64,000 bases of DNA from JBHYGK01 sp051859045 (GCA_051859045.1 JBHYGK010000001.1:186001-250000); one strand, 5' to 3'; shown: positions 26,305 through 35,459, counted from the first letter of the stretch. Program-made: numbers and translations. The notes: generated by a model not told the origin, from the letters alone.

Positions 26305-27867
26305 GTGGAACGGCAGGTCGGGGCGGGTGCGGATGGCGCGGAGGGCGCGGACGACGCGCGCGTGCGCCGGGTGGTGATCGTCGGCGGCGGCACCGCCGGC
26401 TGGATGGCGGCGGCGGCGCTGTCGAAGCTGCTGCCGCGCGAGGTGGCCATCACGCTGGTGGAGAGCGAGGAGATCGGCACCGTCGGCGTCGGCGAGGCCA
26501 CGATCCCGCAGATCCGCCTGTTCAACGCCACCCTCGGGATCAACGAGGACGACTTCATCCGCGCCACCCAGGGCAGCTTCAAGCTGGGCATCGAGTTCGT
26601 GGACTGGACCCGCAAGGGCCACCGCTACATGCACGCCTTCGGCGCCGTGGGCGGCCGCGACCTGGGCCTGGTGCCCTTCCACCACTACTGGGCGCGGCTG
26701 CACGCGCGCGGCGAGGCGGGGCCGCTGGACGACTACACCTTCAACGCCGTGGCCGGCTGGGCCGGCAAGTTCCTGCGCGGCGCGCCGAACATGCCCAACT
26801 CGCCGCTGGAGAACGTGCAGCACGCGTTCCACTTCGACGCCGGCCTGTACGCGCGCTTCCTGCGCGGCCACGCCGAGGCGCGCGGCGTCAGCCGGCTCGA
26901 GGGCCGGGTGGTGGACGTGGGCCTGCGCGGCGACGACGGCTTCGTGGCCAGCGTCACGATGGACGGCGGCCGCGTGGTCGAGGGCGACCTGTTCATCGAC
27001 TGCTCGGGCTTCCGCGGCCTGCTGATCGAGCAGGCGCTGCACACCGGCTACGAGGACTGGAGCCGCTGGCTGCCGGCCAACCGCGCGCTGGCCGTGCCCT
27101 GCGCCTTGGCCTCGCCGCTGACGCCCTACACCCGCTCCACCGCGCGCGAGGCCGGCTGGCAGTGGCGGATCCCGCTGCAGCACCGCACCGGCAACGGCTA
27201 CGTGTACTGCAGCGACTTCATCAGCGACGACGAGGCCGCGGCGACGCTGCTGGCGAACCTCGACGGCGAGGCGCTGGCCGACCCGCGGCCGCTGCGCTTC
27301 ACCACCGGCATGCGCAGGAAGTTCTGGCACCGCAACGTCGTGGCCGTCGGCCTGGCCAGCGGCTTCATGGAGCCGCTGGAGAGCACGTCGATCCACTTCA
27401 TCCAGTCGAGCATCGCCAAGCTGGTGCAGTTCTTCCCCGACCGCCGCTGCGATAGCGCGCTGGTGGACGCCTACAACCGCGCCACGCAGTTCGAGTTCGA
27501 GCGCAGCCGCGACTTCCTGGTGCTGCACTACACCGCCACCGAGCGCGACGACACGCCATTCTGGCGCCACTGCCGCGCGATCGAGCGGCCGGCCACGCTG
27601 GCCGCGAAGGTGGCGCTGTTCGAGGCCGCCGGCCGGATCGTGCGCGAGGGCGAGGAGCTGTTCACCGAGCACAGCTGGCTGCAGGTGTTCGCCGGCCAGG
27701 GCGTGCTGCCGCGGGCCTGGCATCCGGTGGCGGAGGCGCTGCCGCTGGAGGAGGCGCGGCGCATGCTCGACGGCCTCAAGGGCCTGTTCCAGCGCTCGGC
27801 GGCGGTGATGCCGACGCACGAGCAGTTCATCGCGAAGATCCGCGAGGCGGGGGCGGCGGCGGCCTGA
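26305..27867 (+). CDS. Flavin-dependent (tryptophan-type) halogenase
   Basis: 520 residues from a GTG start preceded at a distance by GGGGAG; no in-frame ATG precedes the FAD motif. Uses FADH2, O2 and halide to halogenate an aromatic substrate. FAD-binding GGGTAGW (27-33); active-site Lys K93 in GSFKLGIEFVDW; halogenase signature GWQWRIP (284-290); catalytic Glu region EPLEST with E359. All key residues are kept, so it should be active. Relatives in Xanthomonas and Caulobacter prefer free indoles and bromide and sit beside TonB receptors; the native substrate is unknown. Its 3' end overlaps the antisense esterase gene by 41 bp. Confidence 0.92.
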   Translation: MERQVGAGADGAEGADDARVRRVVIVGGGTAGWMAAAALSKLLPREVAITLVESEEIGTVGVGEATIPQIRLFNATLGINEDDFIRATQGSFKLGIEFVDWTRKGHRYMHAFGAVGGRDLGLVPFHHYWARLHARGEAGPLDDYTFNAVAGWAGKFLRGAPNMPNSPLENVQHAFHFDAGLYARFLRGHAEARGVSRLEGRVVDVGLRGDDGFVASVTMDGGRVVEGDLFIDCSGFRGLLIEQALHTGYEDWSRWLPANRALAVPCALASPLTPYTRSTAREAGWQWRIPLQHRTGNGYVYCSDFISDDEAAATLLANLDGEALADPRPLRFTTGMRRKFWHRNVVAVGLASGFMEPLESTSIHFIQSSIAKLVQFFPDRRCDSALVDAYNRATQFEFERSRDFLVLHYTATERDDTPFWRHCRAIERPATLAAKVALFEAAGRIVREGEELFTEHSWLQVFAGQGVLPRAWHPVAEALPLEEARRMLDGLKGLFQRSAAVMPTHEQFIAKIREAGAAAA

Positions 27868-28948
27868 GCCCGGCGCCGTCGCCGCTCGCCACCTCGTCGC
27901 CGGCCGCGGCGGCGCGCGGCGGCAGCAGGAACGCGACCACCTCCGGCAGCCGCGCGGCCCAGGCGGCCTCGCTGTGGTCGGTGCCGGGATACACCGTGGT
28001 CCGCCACGCCGGCGCCGACCAGCCGCGCGCGCGCAGCACGGCGTCGGCGCGCGCCTGCAGCGGGCCGTAGGCCGCGTCCAGCGTGCCGTTGCCGTGGTCC
28101 ATCCACAGCCGGTGCGCGCCGGTCGGGGGCAGCGTGGCGTCGAACCAGGCCAGCAGCGCGTCGGACGCCACCGCGACGTCGTCGCCGAACACGCCCGGCC
28201 AGTGCGTGGACAGCGCGCCGATCGCGCCGAAGGCGTCGGGATGCCGCGCCAGCATCGCCAGCGAGGCCAGGCCGCCCATGCTCGAGCCCGCGATCGCGGT
28301 GTCGTCCGGCCCCGGCGCGGTGGCGTAGCGCGCGTCGATGGCGGGCTTGAGCGCGCGCGCGATCCAGTCGAGGTAGGCGTCGTTGCGCGGCGCGCCGACG
28401 AACAGCGGCGCGTCGCCGCGGCCCAGCGCCAGCACCCTGGCGCGGTCGGCGTCGGCGAGCGCGGCGAGGCCGCCGGCCGGGTAGTACTCGCTGTGCCGCG
28501 ATGGGCCGGCATTCGGGATCGCGACCACCAGGAAGGGGCGCGCGCGGCCCTCGGCGATGACCCGGGCGGCGGCGGCGTCCACCTCCCAGGCCTGGCGGTT
28601 CCAGGTGGTGGCGGGGTCGAACAGCATCTGGCCGTCGTGCATGTACAGCACGGCGTAGGGCGCCTGCGCGGGATAGCCGGGCGGCAGCCAGACCTCGACC
28701 GGGCGCACGAGGGCGGGCGGGCCCGGCAGGTCGTCGAGGCGCTCGAGGCGGCCGTGGGTGACCGCGGGCCGCGGCGCCTGGGCCGCCTGCGGGACATCGA
28801 CGGGGCCGGCGGCCAGCGCCGGCGGCGCGCCCGCCGCGCCGAGCGCGAGCGCCAGCGCGGCCGCGGCCGCGTGCACGGCGCGGGCCGCGCGGCGGGTGCC
28901 GGGGAGCCGCGCGTCGCGCGCGGGGCTTCGGGTAGGCTGCGTCGCCAT
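27827..28948 (-). CDS. Secreted esterase D-like alpha/beta hydrolase
   Basis: 373 residues; signal peptide with a twin Arg and a long Ala/Leu core (about 1-47). The domain from about 75 to 345 is of the esterase D/Fes type: VEVWLPPGYPAQAPYAVLYM, then HDGQMLFDP, the nucleophile elbow GSSMGG, and a C-terminal catalytic His in YPGTDHSEAAW. It probably hydrolyses an ester in the periplasm or outside; substrates of such enzymes include acetylated sugars and siderophores. The start at 28948 is backed by a strong AAGGAGG. It lies between the halogenase and the DUF6445-like gene but on the other strand, overlapping the halogenase by 41 bp, and ends in a Pro-rich tail. Confidence 0.85.
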   Translation of the reverse strand: MATQPTRSPARDARLPGTRRAARAVHAAAAALALALGAAGAPPALAAGPVDVPQAAQAPRPAVTHGRLERLDDLPGPPALVRPVEVWLPPGYPAQAPYAVLYMHDGQMLFDPATTWNRQAWEVDAAAARVIAEGRARPFLVVAIPNAGPSRHSEYYPAGGLAALADADRARVLALGRGDAPLFVGAPRNDAYLDWIARALKPAIDARYATAPGPDDTAIAGSSMGGLASLAMLARHPDAFGAIGALSTHWPGVFGDDVAVASDALLAWFDATLPPTGAHRLWMDHGNGTLDAAYGPLQARADAVLRARGWSAPAWRTTVYPGTDHSEAAWAARLPEVVAFLLPPRAAAAGDEVASGDGAGLRPPPPPPRGSSR

Positions 28949-28990
28949 CGTTCCTCCTTCGTTCATCGCGACCGCCCCGGGGCCCGCCGC

Positions 28991-29698
28991 ATGTTCCATC
29001 CACGCCCCGCCGTCCACGCGCGGCCGCTGCCCGACGGCCAGGCCTGCCTGGTCATCGACGGCGTGCTCGCGCGGCCCGAGGCCTGGGTGGCCCAGGCCGA
29101 GGCGCACCGCGCGCGCTTCGAGGAGCTGCCGGGCAACGCCTACCCGGGCCCCGAGCTGCGCCTGCCGGCCGACGTCACCGCGCCGCTGGAGCAGTACTTC
29201 GCCGCGCACGCCCGCAGCGCGCTGGGCCTGCGGCGCACGCTCGAGGCCTACAGCCGGCTCTCGCTGGCCACCTGGCCGGTCGAGCGCCTGCAGCCGCGGC
29301 AATGGATCTGCCACCGCGACCGGCTGGCGCGCGATCCCGCACACGGCGTCGCGGCCTCGGTGCTGTACCTGTTCGAGGACGCCTCGCTGGGCGGCACGGC
29401 GTTCTACCGCCCGCGCGTGGACGACCCGACGATCGCCCGGCTGGTGCATGACTCCGGCGCGCTGTCGCCGGAGGCCTTCCAGGCCCGCTACGGCATCGCG
29501 CCCGGCTACCTCGCCGGCAGCAACGCCTGGTTCGAGTGCGTCGAGGTGGTGGAGCCGCGCTTCAACCGGCTCATCCTCTACCGCGGCGAGGTGTTCCACT
29601 CCGCCCACATCACCCGGCCCGAGGCGCTGCTCGACGATCCGCGGCGCGGGCGGCTGACGCTCAACGGCTTCTTCACCTGCACCCGGCGGCTGGGCTGA
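28991..29698 (+). CDS. DUF6445-like protein, probable 2-oxoglutarate/Fe(II) oxygenase fold
   Basis: 235 residues. It resembles the DUF6445 proteins that accompany tryptophan-halogenase-like genes and TonB receptors in Xanthomonadales and Caulobacterales. A cupin-like Fe(II) site is suggested by CHRDRLA (His, Asp) and FHSAHIT near the end (His), with LGGTAFYRPR and an Arg in the C-terminal strand (RRGRLTLNGFFTCTRR) for the co-substrate. No signal peptide. Only 42 bp separate its ATG from the divergent esterase ATG. Its role is unknown; modification of the halogenase substrate or product is conceivable. Confidence 0.72.
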   Translation: MFHPRPAVHARPLPDGQACLVIDGVLARPEAWVAQAEAHRARFEELPGNAYPGPELRLPADVTAPLEQYFAAHARSALGLRRTLEAYSRLSLATWPVERLQPRQWICHRDRLARDPAHGVAASVLYLFEDASLGGTAFYRPRVDDPTIARLVHDSGALSPEAFQARYGIAPGYLAGSNAWFECVEVVEPRFNRLILYRGEVFHSAHITRPEALLDDPRRGRLTLNGFFTCTRRLG

Positions 29699-29712
29699 GC
29701 CCGGCGCGGCGC

Positions 29713-32424
29713 TCACTCCGCGGCCTCCCCGCGCAGCGCGGCGGCCGGGATCTCGATCGTCATCGCGTCCATCACCCGCGGGTCGACCGCGCCGTCGCCG
29801 CCGCCGAACGCATGCGCGCCGGCCTCCGCGCGCAGCGGGCGGTAGACGCCGTCGTAGTCCCAGGTGGTGACGTGCAGGCGCAGCGGGCGCACGCCGTCGT
29901 GGCCGCGCAGCAGCGCGCCGGGCAGCACCAGCCGCACGGTGGCCGCGGCCGGGTCGGCGGAGACGGCCACGCCGTGCGCGGCGGGCGCGCCCTCGTGGGC
30001 CGCATCGGCGCCGTCGCTCGAGGTCAGGGCCTGGCTCCATCCGTGCGTGCGCAGCCGCCAGTGCCAGCGCATCGCGTCCGGCAGCGTGGCGTTCTGCAGC
30101 GGCATCACCGTCGCGCCACCGTCGCGGCCCGGCACCTCGAGGTAGGCGGTGAAGGCCACATGGTCGAAGCCGTTGGCCGGGCTCCAGGCCCGGCTGATCG
30201 CGGGCATGCGCAGCTCGACGCGCAGCGCGCGCCCGGCGGCCGCCACCTCGGCGCCGAGCAGGTCGGCGGGGCGGTCGATGCGCCAGCGCGAGCCGGTGGG
30301 GTAGGTGTAGCGGCCCCCGGGGCCGTGGTCGTCGCCGGCGGGGTCGGTGGCGCGGGCCACCACGCGCCAGGCCCGCGCGACGCGGAAGGCGAGCGGCGCC
30401 GAGGCGCGGCCGCTGGCGGGGTCGCGCACCAGCACGCGGTGCGCGATCGCGGGGTCGGCCATCTCGCCGGTGTCGAGCGTCGCCTGCCAGTGGCCGTCGG
30501 CGCCGGCGATCACCTCCGGCGCCCCGCCGAGCGCATCGTCGACGACCAGCTGCAGCCGCGTCCCCGGCGCGGCGCGGCCCGCCAGCACCGCGTCCCCGGC
30601 CAGCACCGGCACGCCGTCGGCCGCCGCCGCGTCGCCGGGCGCCGGGGCGTCGCGGAGCGCGATCGTGGGCGCCTCGCCCGGGCTCGCGGCCCCGGGCGCG
30701 TCCGCCGCCGCGCCCTCCGGCGCCAGCACCAGCCCCGCGCGCGGCGGCAGCGCCAGCAGCAGCCGGCCGCCGGCGCCGACGCGCGCTTCGGCGGCGGCCG
30801 CCGCATCGGCGTCCTCGTCGATCGCGAACAGCACGCGCAGGCGGGTGCCCGCGGCCAGCCCGGTGTCGGCGATGTCGAGCAGCGCCGGGGCGTCGGCGGT
30901 GTTCATCGCGACCAGCCGCGCGTCGCCGTCGTGGTCCATCCGCCAGGCCACCGGGCCCGCGCCGGCCGCGTTCGCCGCCAGCACGGTCGCCGCGCCGCGC
31001 CGCAGCGCCGGCTCGGCGTGGCGCAGCGCCGTGGCGCGCGCGATGTAGCGGTACAGCGGCGCATCGGCGTCGAAGCGGTCGGCGCCGCCGCTGCCCCAGC
31101 CGCCGGCGAACATCGCCGGGCGGCGCTCGCGCAGGCCCTGCTCGGTGCCGTAGTAGAGGACCGGGATGCCGGGCAGCGCCATCAGCGCCAGCAGCCCCTG
31201 GCGCAGGCCGGCCTCGCTGCCGCCGGCGAGGAAGCGGTCGACGTCGTGGTTGTCGAGGAAGCTCGGCATCCGGTGCAGGTCCGGGTGCAGGGCCTGCATC
31301 GAGGCGATCCGGTGGGCGAGGGTGGCGGTGGGACGCCCGCGCGCGAACACCTCGTCCAGCGCGCCGTAGAGCGGGAAGTTGATCATCCCCGGCAGCACCC
31401 GCGTGCCGTCCGGGCGGCGCATGTAGCCCTCGATGCGGCGCGCGTTGGCGTCCTCGCCGGCGCGGTCGAGGCCGAAGCCCTCGCCGAAGACGTGGAAGTC
31501 CGCGCGCCCGGTGGCCGCGGCCGCGGCGGCCATGCCCGGCGCGTCGGCATCGGTGGCGTGCACGAAGTCGGCCAGGTCGTCGTGGCCGACGTAGAACGCG
31601 GTGTCGACCCGGAACGCGTCCACGCCCACCTCGCGGATCCAGTGCGCGTAGGCCCGCCGCAGCGCCTCGCGCACCAGCGGGTTGGCGGTGTCGAGGTCGT
31701 CGAGCCCGGCCATCTGGCCGGTGGCCTCCTGCACCGGGTCGGCGTATTCGGTGATGTCGCGCGTCCAGTGGTAGACGCCGGCGGCGCGCTGCGCGGGATC
31801 GCGCGGGTCATTGAGCGAGAACGGCCAGGCCGTGATCGCGGCCGGCGACTGCCCGGCGTGGCGCACGTAGCCGGCGGCCGGGTCGGCCGGGTCGTGGCCC
31901 TCGCCGTAGGCGAAGTAGTTGCCCACGTGGTTGAGCACCACGTCCTGCACCAGGTACATGCCGCGGCCGTGCAGCCCGCGGGACAGCGCGCGGTAGTCCT
32001 CGAGCGACCCGACGTGCGGGTCCACCGCGGCGAAGTCGGTGGCCCAGTAGCCGTGGTAGCCGCCGTAGCGCACCTGCGCGTCCCACCACTGGTGGGCCAC
32101 CGGCGGGGTGATCCAGACGGCGGTGGCGCCGAGGCCGCGGATGTAGTCCAGCCGGCGGGCGACGCCGGCCAGGTCGCCGCCGCTGTAGCGGGCGGGGTCG
32201 CGCGGGTCGAACTCGCCGGCGCCCTGGTCGTTGTTGCGCGGGTCGCCGTCGTCGAAGCGGTCGGTCAGCACGAAGTAGACGACCTGGTCGCGCCAGTCGG
32301 GCGAGGGCACGTGCAAGGGCCCGTTGTCTACCGGTGACATCGCGCCCGCGGCGGCGCCGGGGGCGGCCTGCGCCGCGAGCGCGAGCCCCAGCGCGAGCGC
32401 GGTCCAGCGGGATGTCGGCGGCAT
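29713..32424 (-). CDS. Secreted alpha-amylase with C-terminal glucodextranase-like domain
   Basis: 903 residues with a signal peptide (RWTALALGLALAAQAAPGA). GH13 catalytic domain from about 45 to 520: QVVYFVLTDRFDDGDPRNND, region I VQDVVLNHVGN, region II FRVDTAFYVGH with nucleophile D274, acid/base E315 in HVFGEGFG, and region IV FLDNHDVDRF. A domain C follows, then an Ala-rich linker, a PKD/Big-like beta domain (about 630-720) and a C-terminal domain starting TDPAGDDHGPGGRYTYPTG that matches the glucodextranase C-terminal / DOMON-like fold, likely for polysaccharide or surface binding. It is divergent from the TonB receptor and shares operator site 3, 25 bp upstream of a GAGACT -10-like element (32503-32498). 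Confidence 0.92.
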   Translation of the reverse strand: MPPTSRWTALALGLALAAQAAPGAAAGAMSPVDNGPLHVPSPDWRDQVVYFVLTDRFDDGDPRNNDQGAGEFDPRDPARYSGGDLAGVARRLDYIRGLGATAVWITPPVAHQWWDAQVRYGGYHGYWATDFAAVDPHVGSLEDYRALSRGLHGRGMYLVQDVVLNHVGNYFAYGEGHDPADPAAGYVRHAGQSPAAITAWPFSLNDPRDPAQRAAGVYHWTRDITEYADPVQEATGQMAGLDDLDTANPLVREALRRAYAHWIREVGVDAFRVDTAFYVGHDDLADFVHATDADAPGMAAAAAATGRADFHVFGEGFGLDRAGEDANARRIEGYMRRPDGTRVLPGMINFPLYGALDEVFARGRPTATLAHRIASMQALHPDLHRMPSFLDNHDVDRFLAGGSEAGLRQGLLALMALPGIPVLYYGTEQGLRERRPAMFAGGWGSGGADRFDADAPLYRYIARATALRHAEPALRRGAATVLAANAAGAGPVAWRMDHDGDARLVAMNTADAPALLDIADTGLAAGTRLRVLFAIDEDADAAAAAEARVGAGGRLLLALPPRAGLVLAPEGAAADAPGAASPGEAPTIALRDAPAPGDAAAADGVPVLAGDAVLAGRAAPGTRLQLVVDDALGGAPEVIAGADGHWQATLDTGEMADPAIAHRVLVRDPASGRASAPLAFRVARAWRVVARATDPAGDDHGPGGRYTYPTGSRWRIDRPADLLGAEVAAAGRALRVELRMPAISRAWSPANGFDHVAFTAYLEVPGRDGGATVMPLQNATLPDAMRWHWRLRTHGWSQALTSSDGADAAHEGAPAAHGVAVSADPAAATVRLVLPGALLRGHDGVRPLRLHVTTWDYDGVYRPLRAEAGAHAFGGGDGAVDPRVMDAMTIEIPAAALRGEAAE

Positions 32425-32460
32425 CGGGGAAGACCTCGTCGGCGGTGCGCGGCGCGTGCC

Positions 32461-32493
32461 CTTCACGTCCCCGAACGGGGATGCCGCGTGAAG
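32461..32493. repeat. Bulged inverted repeat in the amylase / receptor intergenic region
   Basis: CTTCACG (32461-32467) pairs with CGTGAAG (32487-32493), and inside it TCCCCG (32468-32473) pairs with CGGGGA (32476-32481), leaving a 5-base bulge. It lies in the predicted 5' leader of the amylase transcript, so it could influence amylase mRNA stability or translation. Confidence 0.55.
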
Positions 32494-32528
32494 CACGAGT
32501 CTCTGACGCGTTCCACCCAAAGTCGGCC

Positions 32529-32542
32529 TGAATACGTATGCA
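32529..32542. promoter_or_regulatory. Putative LacI-family operator, site 3 (amylase / TonB receptor)
   Basis: TGAATACGTATGCA, the exact reverse complement of sites 1 and 2. Divergent region: 28 bp upstream of TACCAT (32571-32576) for the TonB receptor and 25 bp upstream of GAGACT for the amylase on the other strand, so one site could serve both. Confidence 0.85.
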
Positions 32543-32570
32543 GACCCGCGCCGCGCAAAGGGGCCGGGGC

Positions 32571-32576
32571 TACCAT
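32571..32576 (+). promoter_or_regulatory. Candidate -10 element of the TonB receptor gene
   Basis: TACCAT followed by CCCGCC, 104 bp before the ATG. It fits the recurrent TAnnnT pattern; the spacing to operator site 3 (28 bp) equals that at zwf. Confidence 0.4.
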
Positions 32577-32612
32577 CCCGCCACCTTGGAGATCGGGGAT
32601 CCCCAAGTGCCT

Positions 32613-32645
32613 CTGGCCCGTCGGCCGCAGCCGCGGTCGGGCCAG
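32613..32645 (+). repeat. Leader hairpin upstream of the TonB receptor gene
   Basis: CTGGCCCG (32613-32620) pairs with CGGGCCAG (32638-32645), with a further internal pair CGGC/GCCG (32622-32625 with 32630-32633). It ends 35 bases before the start codon and just before an A-rich stretch and the AGGAGGGGAG ribosome site, so it lies within the mRNA leader. There is no U-tract, so it is not a standard terminator. Confidence 0.55.
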
Positions 32646-32680
32646 CACAAAAATTCCATACGAGTTTCGCAGGAGGGGAG

Positions 32681-35413
32681 ATGTTGCAACTCAAGCGCAA
32701 TCTGCTGTGCGTGGCGCTGGCGTCCGCGATCATGTCGGTCGCCACCCATGCCGCCGCCCAGGACGCCGCCCAGGCCTCCGCCGCCCAGGCCGAGGAGACC
32801 GCCGAGCAGCGCGCGGCCCGCGAGGCCGCCGAAGCCGAGGCCCAGGACCTCGACGCGGTCCGGGTCACCGGCATCCGCGCCGGCATCGAGGGCGCGATCA
32901 CGCTCAAGCAGGAGTCCACCTCCATCGTCGAGGCGATCTCCGCCGAAGACCTGGGCAAGCTCCCCGACGTCTCCATCGCCGACTCGCTCGCGCGCCTGCC
33001 GGGCCTCGCCGCCCAGCGCGTCAACGGCCGCGCTTCGACGATCTCCATCCGCGGCTTCGCCGGCGACTACGGCACGACGACCCTCAACGGCCGCGAGCAG
33101 GTCTCGGTGGGCGACAACCGAGGCGTCGAGTTCGACCAGTTCCCCTCCGAGCTGATCAACCAGGTGCTGGTCTACAAGACCCCCGAGGCCTCGCTGGTCG
33201 GCCAGGGCCTGTCGGGCACCGTCGACCTGCGCACCGTGCGCCCGCTCAGCTACAACGAGCGCGTGATGGCGGTGAACGTGCGCGCCGAGAACAACTCCCT
33301 CGGCGAGCTCAACGCCGACTCCAGCGAGTTCGGCAGCCGCGTCAGCGCCTACTACATCGACCAGTTCCTCGACGACCGCCTCGGCGTCGCGCTGGGCTAC
33401 GCCCGCCTCGACTCGCCCGGCCAGGCCGGCCGCTGGGAGGCCTGGGGCTATCCCAACGACAACGCGGGCTCGCCGGGCAACTTCGTGCTCGGCGGCAGCA
33501 AGTCGCTGGCGTCCTCGCGCGACAACCTGCGCCAGGGCCTGATGGGCGTGTTCGAGTTCGCCGCCACCGACACCTACACCACCACCCTCGACCTGTACTA
33601 CTCGAAGTTCGAGAACACCGAGACCACCCGCTTCCTCGAGACCGGCCTCGGCTGGTCGGGCGCCACGCTGAGCAACCCGGTCGTGCGCGACGGCGTCGTG
33701 GTGGCGGGCACCTTCACCGGCGTCCGCCCGGTGCTGCGCAACGACCTCAACGAGGGCGAGGACACGCTGTTCGCGATCGGCTGGAACAACCAGTGGGAGA
33801 TCGCGGAGGGCACGATGCTGGAGTTCGACGTCAGCCACTCCAGCGCCGATCGCCGCCAGAGCCTGCTCGAGACCTACGCGGGTACCCGCGCCGGGGTCAC
33901 CGACACCGTGAACTTCACCCTCGACCCGAACGGCGCGCCGAACCTCGACTTCGGCCTCGACTACACCGACCCGAACCTGATCGTGCTGACCGATCCCGGC
34001 GGCTGGGGCCAGAACGGCTACATCAAGACCCCGGAGGTCGAGGACACCCTGACCTCGTTCCGCCTGGGCCTGGAGCAGAGCTTCGTCGACGGCGCGTTCT
34101 CGAGCATCGAGGCCGGCGTGAACTACGCCGACCGCGAGAAGTCGCGCCGCGTGCCGGAGGCCTTCCTCGACCTGATCGGCGGCCCCGAGGTCTCGATCCC
34201 GGCCAGCTTCCTGCGCAACCCGACCAACCTCTCGTTCACCGGCATCCCGGGCACCATCGCCTACGACATCAACGGCGTGCTGGCCCAGTTCTACACGCTG
34301 CGCGACAACATCAACGCCGACATCGTCAACAAGCAGTGGACGGTGAACGAGTCGATGATCACCACCTACGCCCAGGCCAACCTCGACACCGAGTGGTTCT
34401 CGGTGCCGGTGCGCGGCAACCTCGGCGTGCAGGCGGTCACCGTCGACCAGTCCTCGGACGGCTTCTCGGTGGTGCAGGGCAACGCGGCCAACGCCGTGCC
34501 CTTCCGCGGCCAGTCGAACTACACCGACGTGCTGCCGAGCATGAACCTCGCGTTCACGCTGCCGGCCGACAACGTCGTCCGCGTCGCGCTGGCACGCCAG
34601 ATGGCGCGCCCGCGCATCGACCAGATGCGCGCGAACAACAACACCAACCTCGAGTTCTCCGGCCCGAACGCCGGCCGCTGGAGCCGCAGCGGCGGCAACC
34701 CCGACCTGCAGCCCTGGCTGGCGAACGCCGCCGACGTCTCGTGGGAGCGCTACTTCGGTGGCACCCGCGGGTACGTCAGCGCCGCGTACTTCTACAAGGA
34801 CCTGCGCTCGTACGTGTACGAGCAGCAGACCACCTTCGACGCCAGCAACCTCGCCATCCCGGCGGGCTACGCCGGTCCCACCCCGTTCACCACCGGCAAT
34901 TTCTTCCGGCCGGCCAACGGCGAGGGCGGGAAGCTCTACGGCTTCGAGCTGGCGGTGTCGGTGCCCTTCGACCTGTTCCACGACGCGCTGGAAGGCTTCG
35001 GCTTCGTGGCCAACCATTCCGACACCAGCTCGGCGATCCGCCCGACCGGCCCCACGGGCCCGGAAGAGCCGATCCCCGGCCTGTCGGAGCGGGTCACCAA
35101 CCTCACGCTGTACTTCGAGCGTGACGGCTACCAGGCCCGCGTCAGCCGCCGCTCCCGCTCCGACTTCGTCGGCGAGATCCAGGCCTTCGGCGCCGACCGC
35201 CAGTTCGTGAACATCGACGGCGAGGCGGTCATCGACCTCCAGGCCGGCTACACCTTCCAGGAAGGCTCGATGTTCGACGGCGTCTCGGTGCTGCTGCAGG
35301 TCAACAACGTCACCGACGAGCCGTACCGCGCGTACTTCGCCGGCAACGAGCTCACCCGCGGCTACGAGGAATACGGCCGCCAGTACCTGCTCGGCCTGAG
35401 CTACAAGTTCTGA
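32681..35413 (+). CDS. TonB-dependent outer-membrane receptor, maltodextrin-type
   Basis: 910 residues. Signal peptide (MLQLKRNLLCVALASAIMSV...AQ), a short Ala/Glu-rich segment, a TonB-box-like DLDAVRVTGIR (about 63-73), a plug domain (about 85-190, TSIVEAISAEDLGKLPD, then SISIRGFAGDYG-like core) and a 22-strand barrel ending in LGLSYKF with the C-terminal Phe needed for outer-membrane insertion. Import of maltodextrin or a related starch oligosaccharide is inferred from operator site 3, the divergent amylase and the downstream MFS transporter and amylase. A strong AGGAGGGGAG precedes the ATG. A textbook terminator follows the stop. Confidence 0.93.
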   Translation: MLQLKRNLLCVALASAIMSVATHAAAQDAAQASAAQAEETAEQRAAREAAEAEAQDLDAVRVTGIRAGIEGAITLKQESTSIVEAISAEDLGKLPDVSIADSLARLPGLAAQRVNGRASTISIRGFAGDYGTTTLNGREQVSVGDNRGVEFDQFPSELINQVLVYKTPEASLVGQGLSGTVDLRTVRPLSYNERVMAVNVRAENNSLGELNADSSEFGSRVSAYYIDQFLDDRLGVALGYARLDSPGQAGRWEAWGYPNDNAGSPGNFVLGGSKSLASSRDNLRQGLMGVFEFAATDTYTTTLDLYYSKFENTETTRFLETGLGWSGATLSNPVVRDGVVVAGTFTGVRPVLRNDLNEGEDTLFAIGWNNQWEIAEGTMLEFDVSHSSADRRQSLLETYAGTRAGVTDTVNFTLDPNGAPNLDFGLDYTDPNLIVLTDPGGWGQNGYIKTPEVEDTLTSFRLGLEQSFVDGAFSSIEAGVNYADREKSRRVPEAFLDLIGGPEVSIPASFLRNPTNLSFTGIPGTIAYDINGVLAQFYTLRDNINADIVNKQWTVNESMITTYAQANLDTEWFSVPVRGNLGVQAVTVDQSSDGFSVVQGNAANAVPFRGQSNYTDVLPSMNLAFTLPADNVVRVALARQMARPRIDQMRANNNTNLEFSGPNAGRWSRSGGNPDLQPWLANAADVSWERYFGGTRGYVSAAYFYKDLRSYVYEQQTTFDASNLAIPAGYAGPTPFTTGNFFRPANGEGGKLYGFELAVSVPFDLFHDALEGFGFVANHSDTSSAIRPTGPTGPEEPIPGLSERVTNLTLYFERDGYQARVSRRSRSDFVGEIQAFGADRQFVNIDGEAVIDLQAGYTFQEGSMFDGVSVLLQVNNVTDEPYRAYFAGNELTRGYEEYGRQYLLGLSYKF

Positions 35414-35424
35414 TCCACCCCTGG

Positions 35425-35459
35425 CCCCCTGCCGGCCCACGCCGGCAGGGGGTTTTTTT
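35425..35459 (+). terminator. Intrinsic terminator after the TonB receptor
   Basis: A perfect 12-bp stem (CCCCCTGCCGGC, 35425-35436, with its complement 35441-35452), a CCAC loop and seven T's. It separates the receptor transcript from the MFS-amylase pair. Confidence 0.95.
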
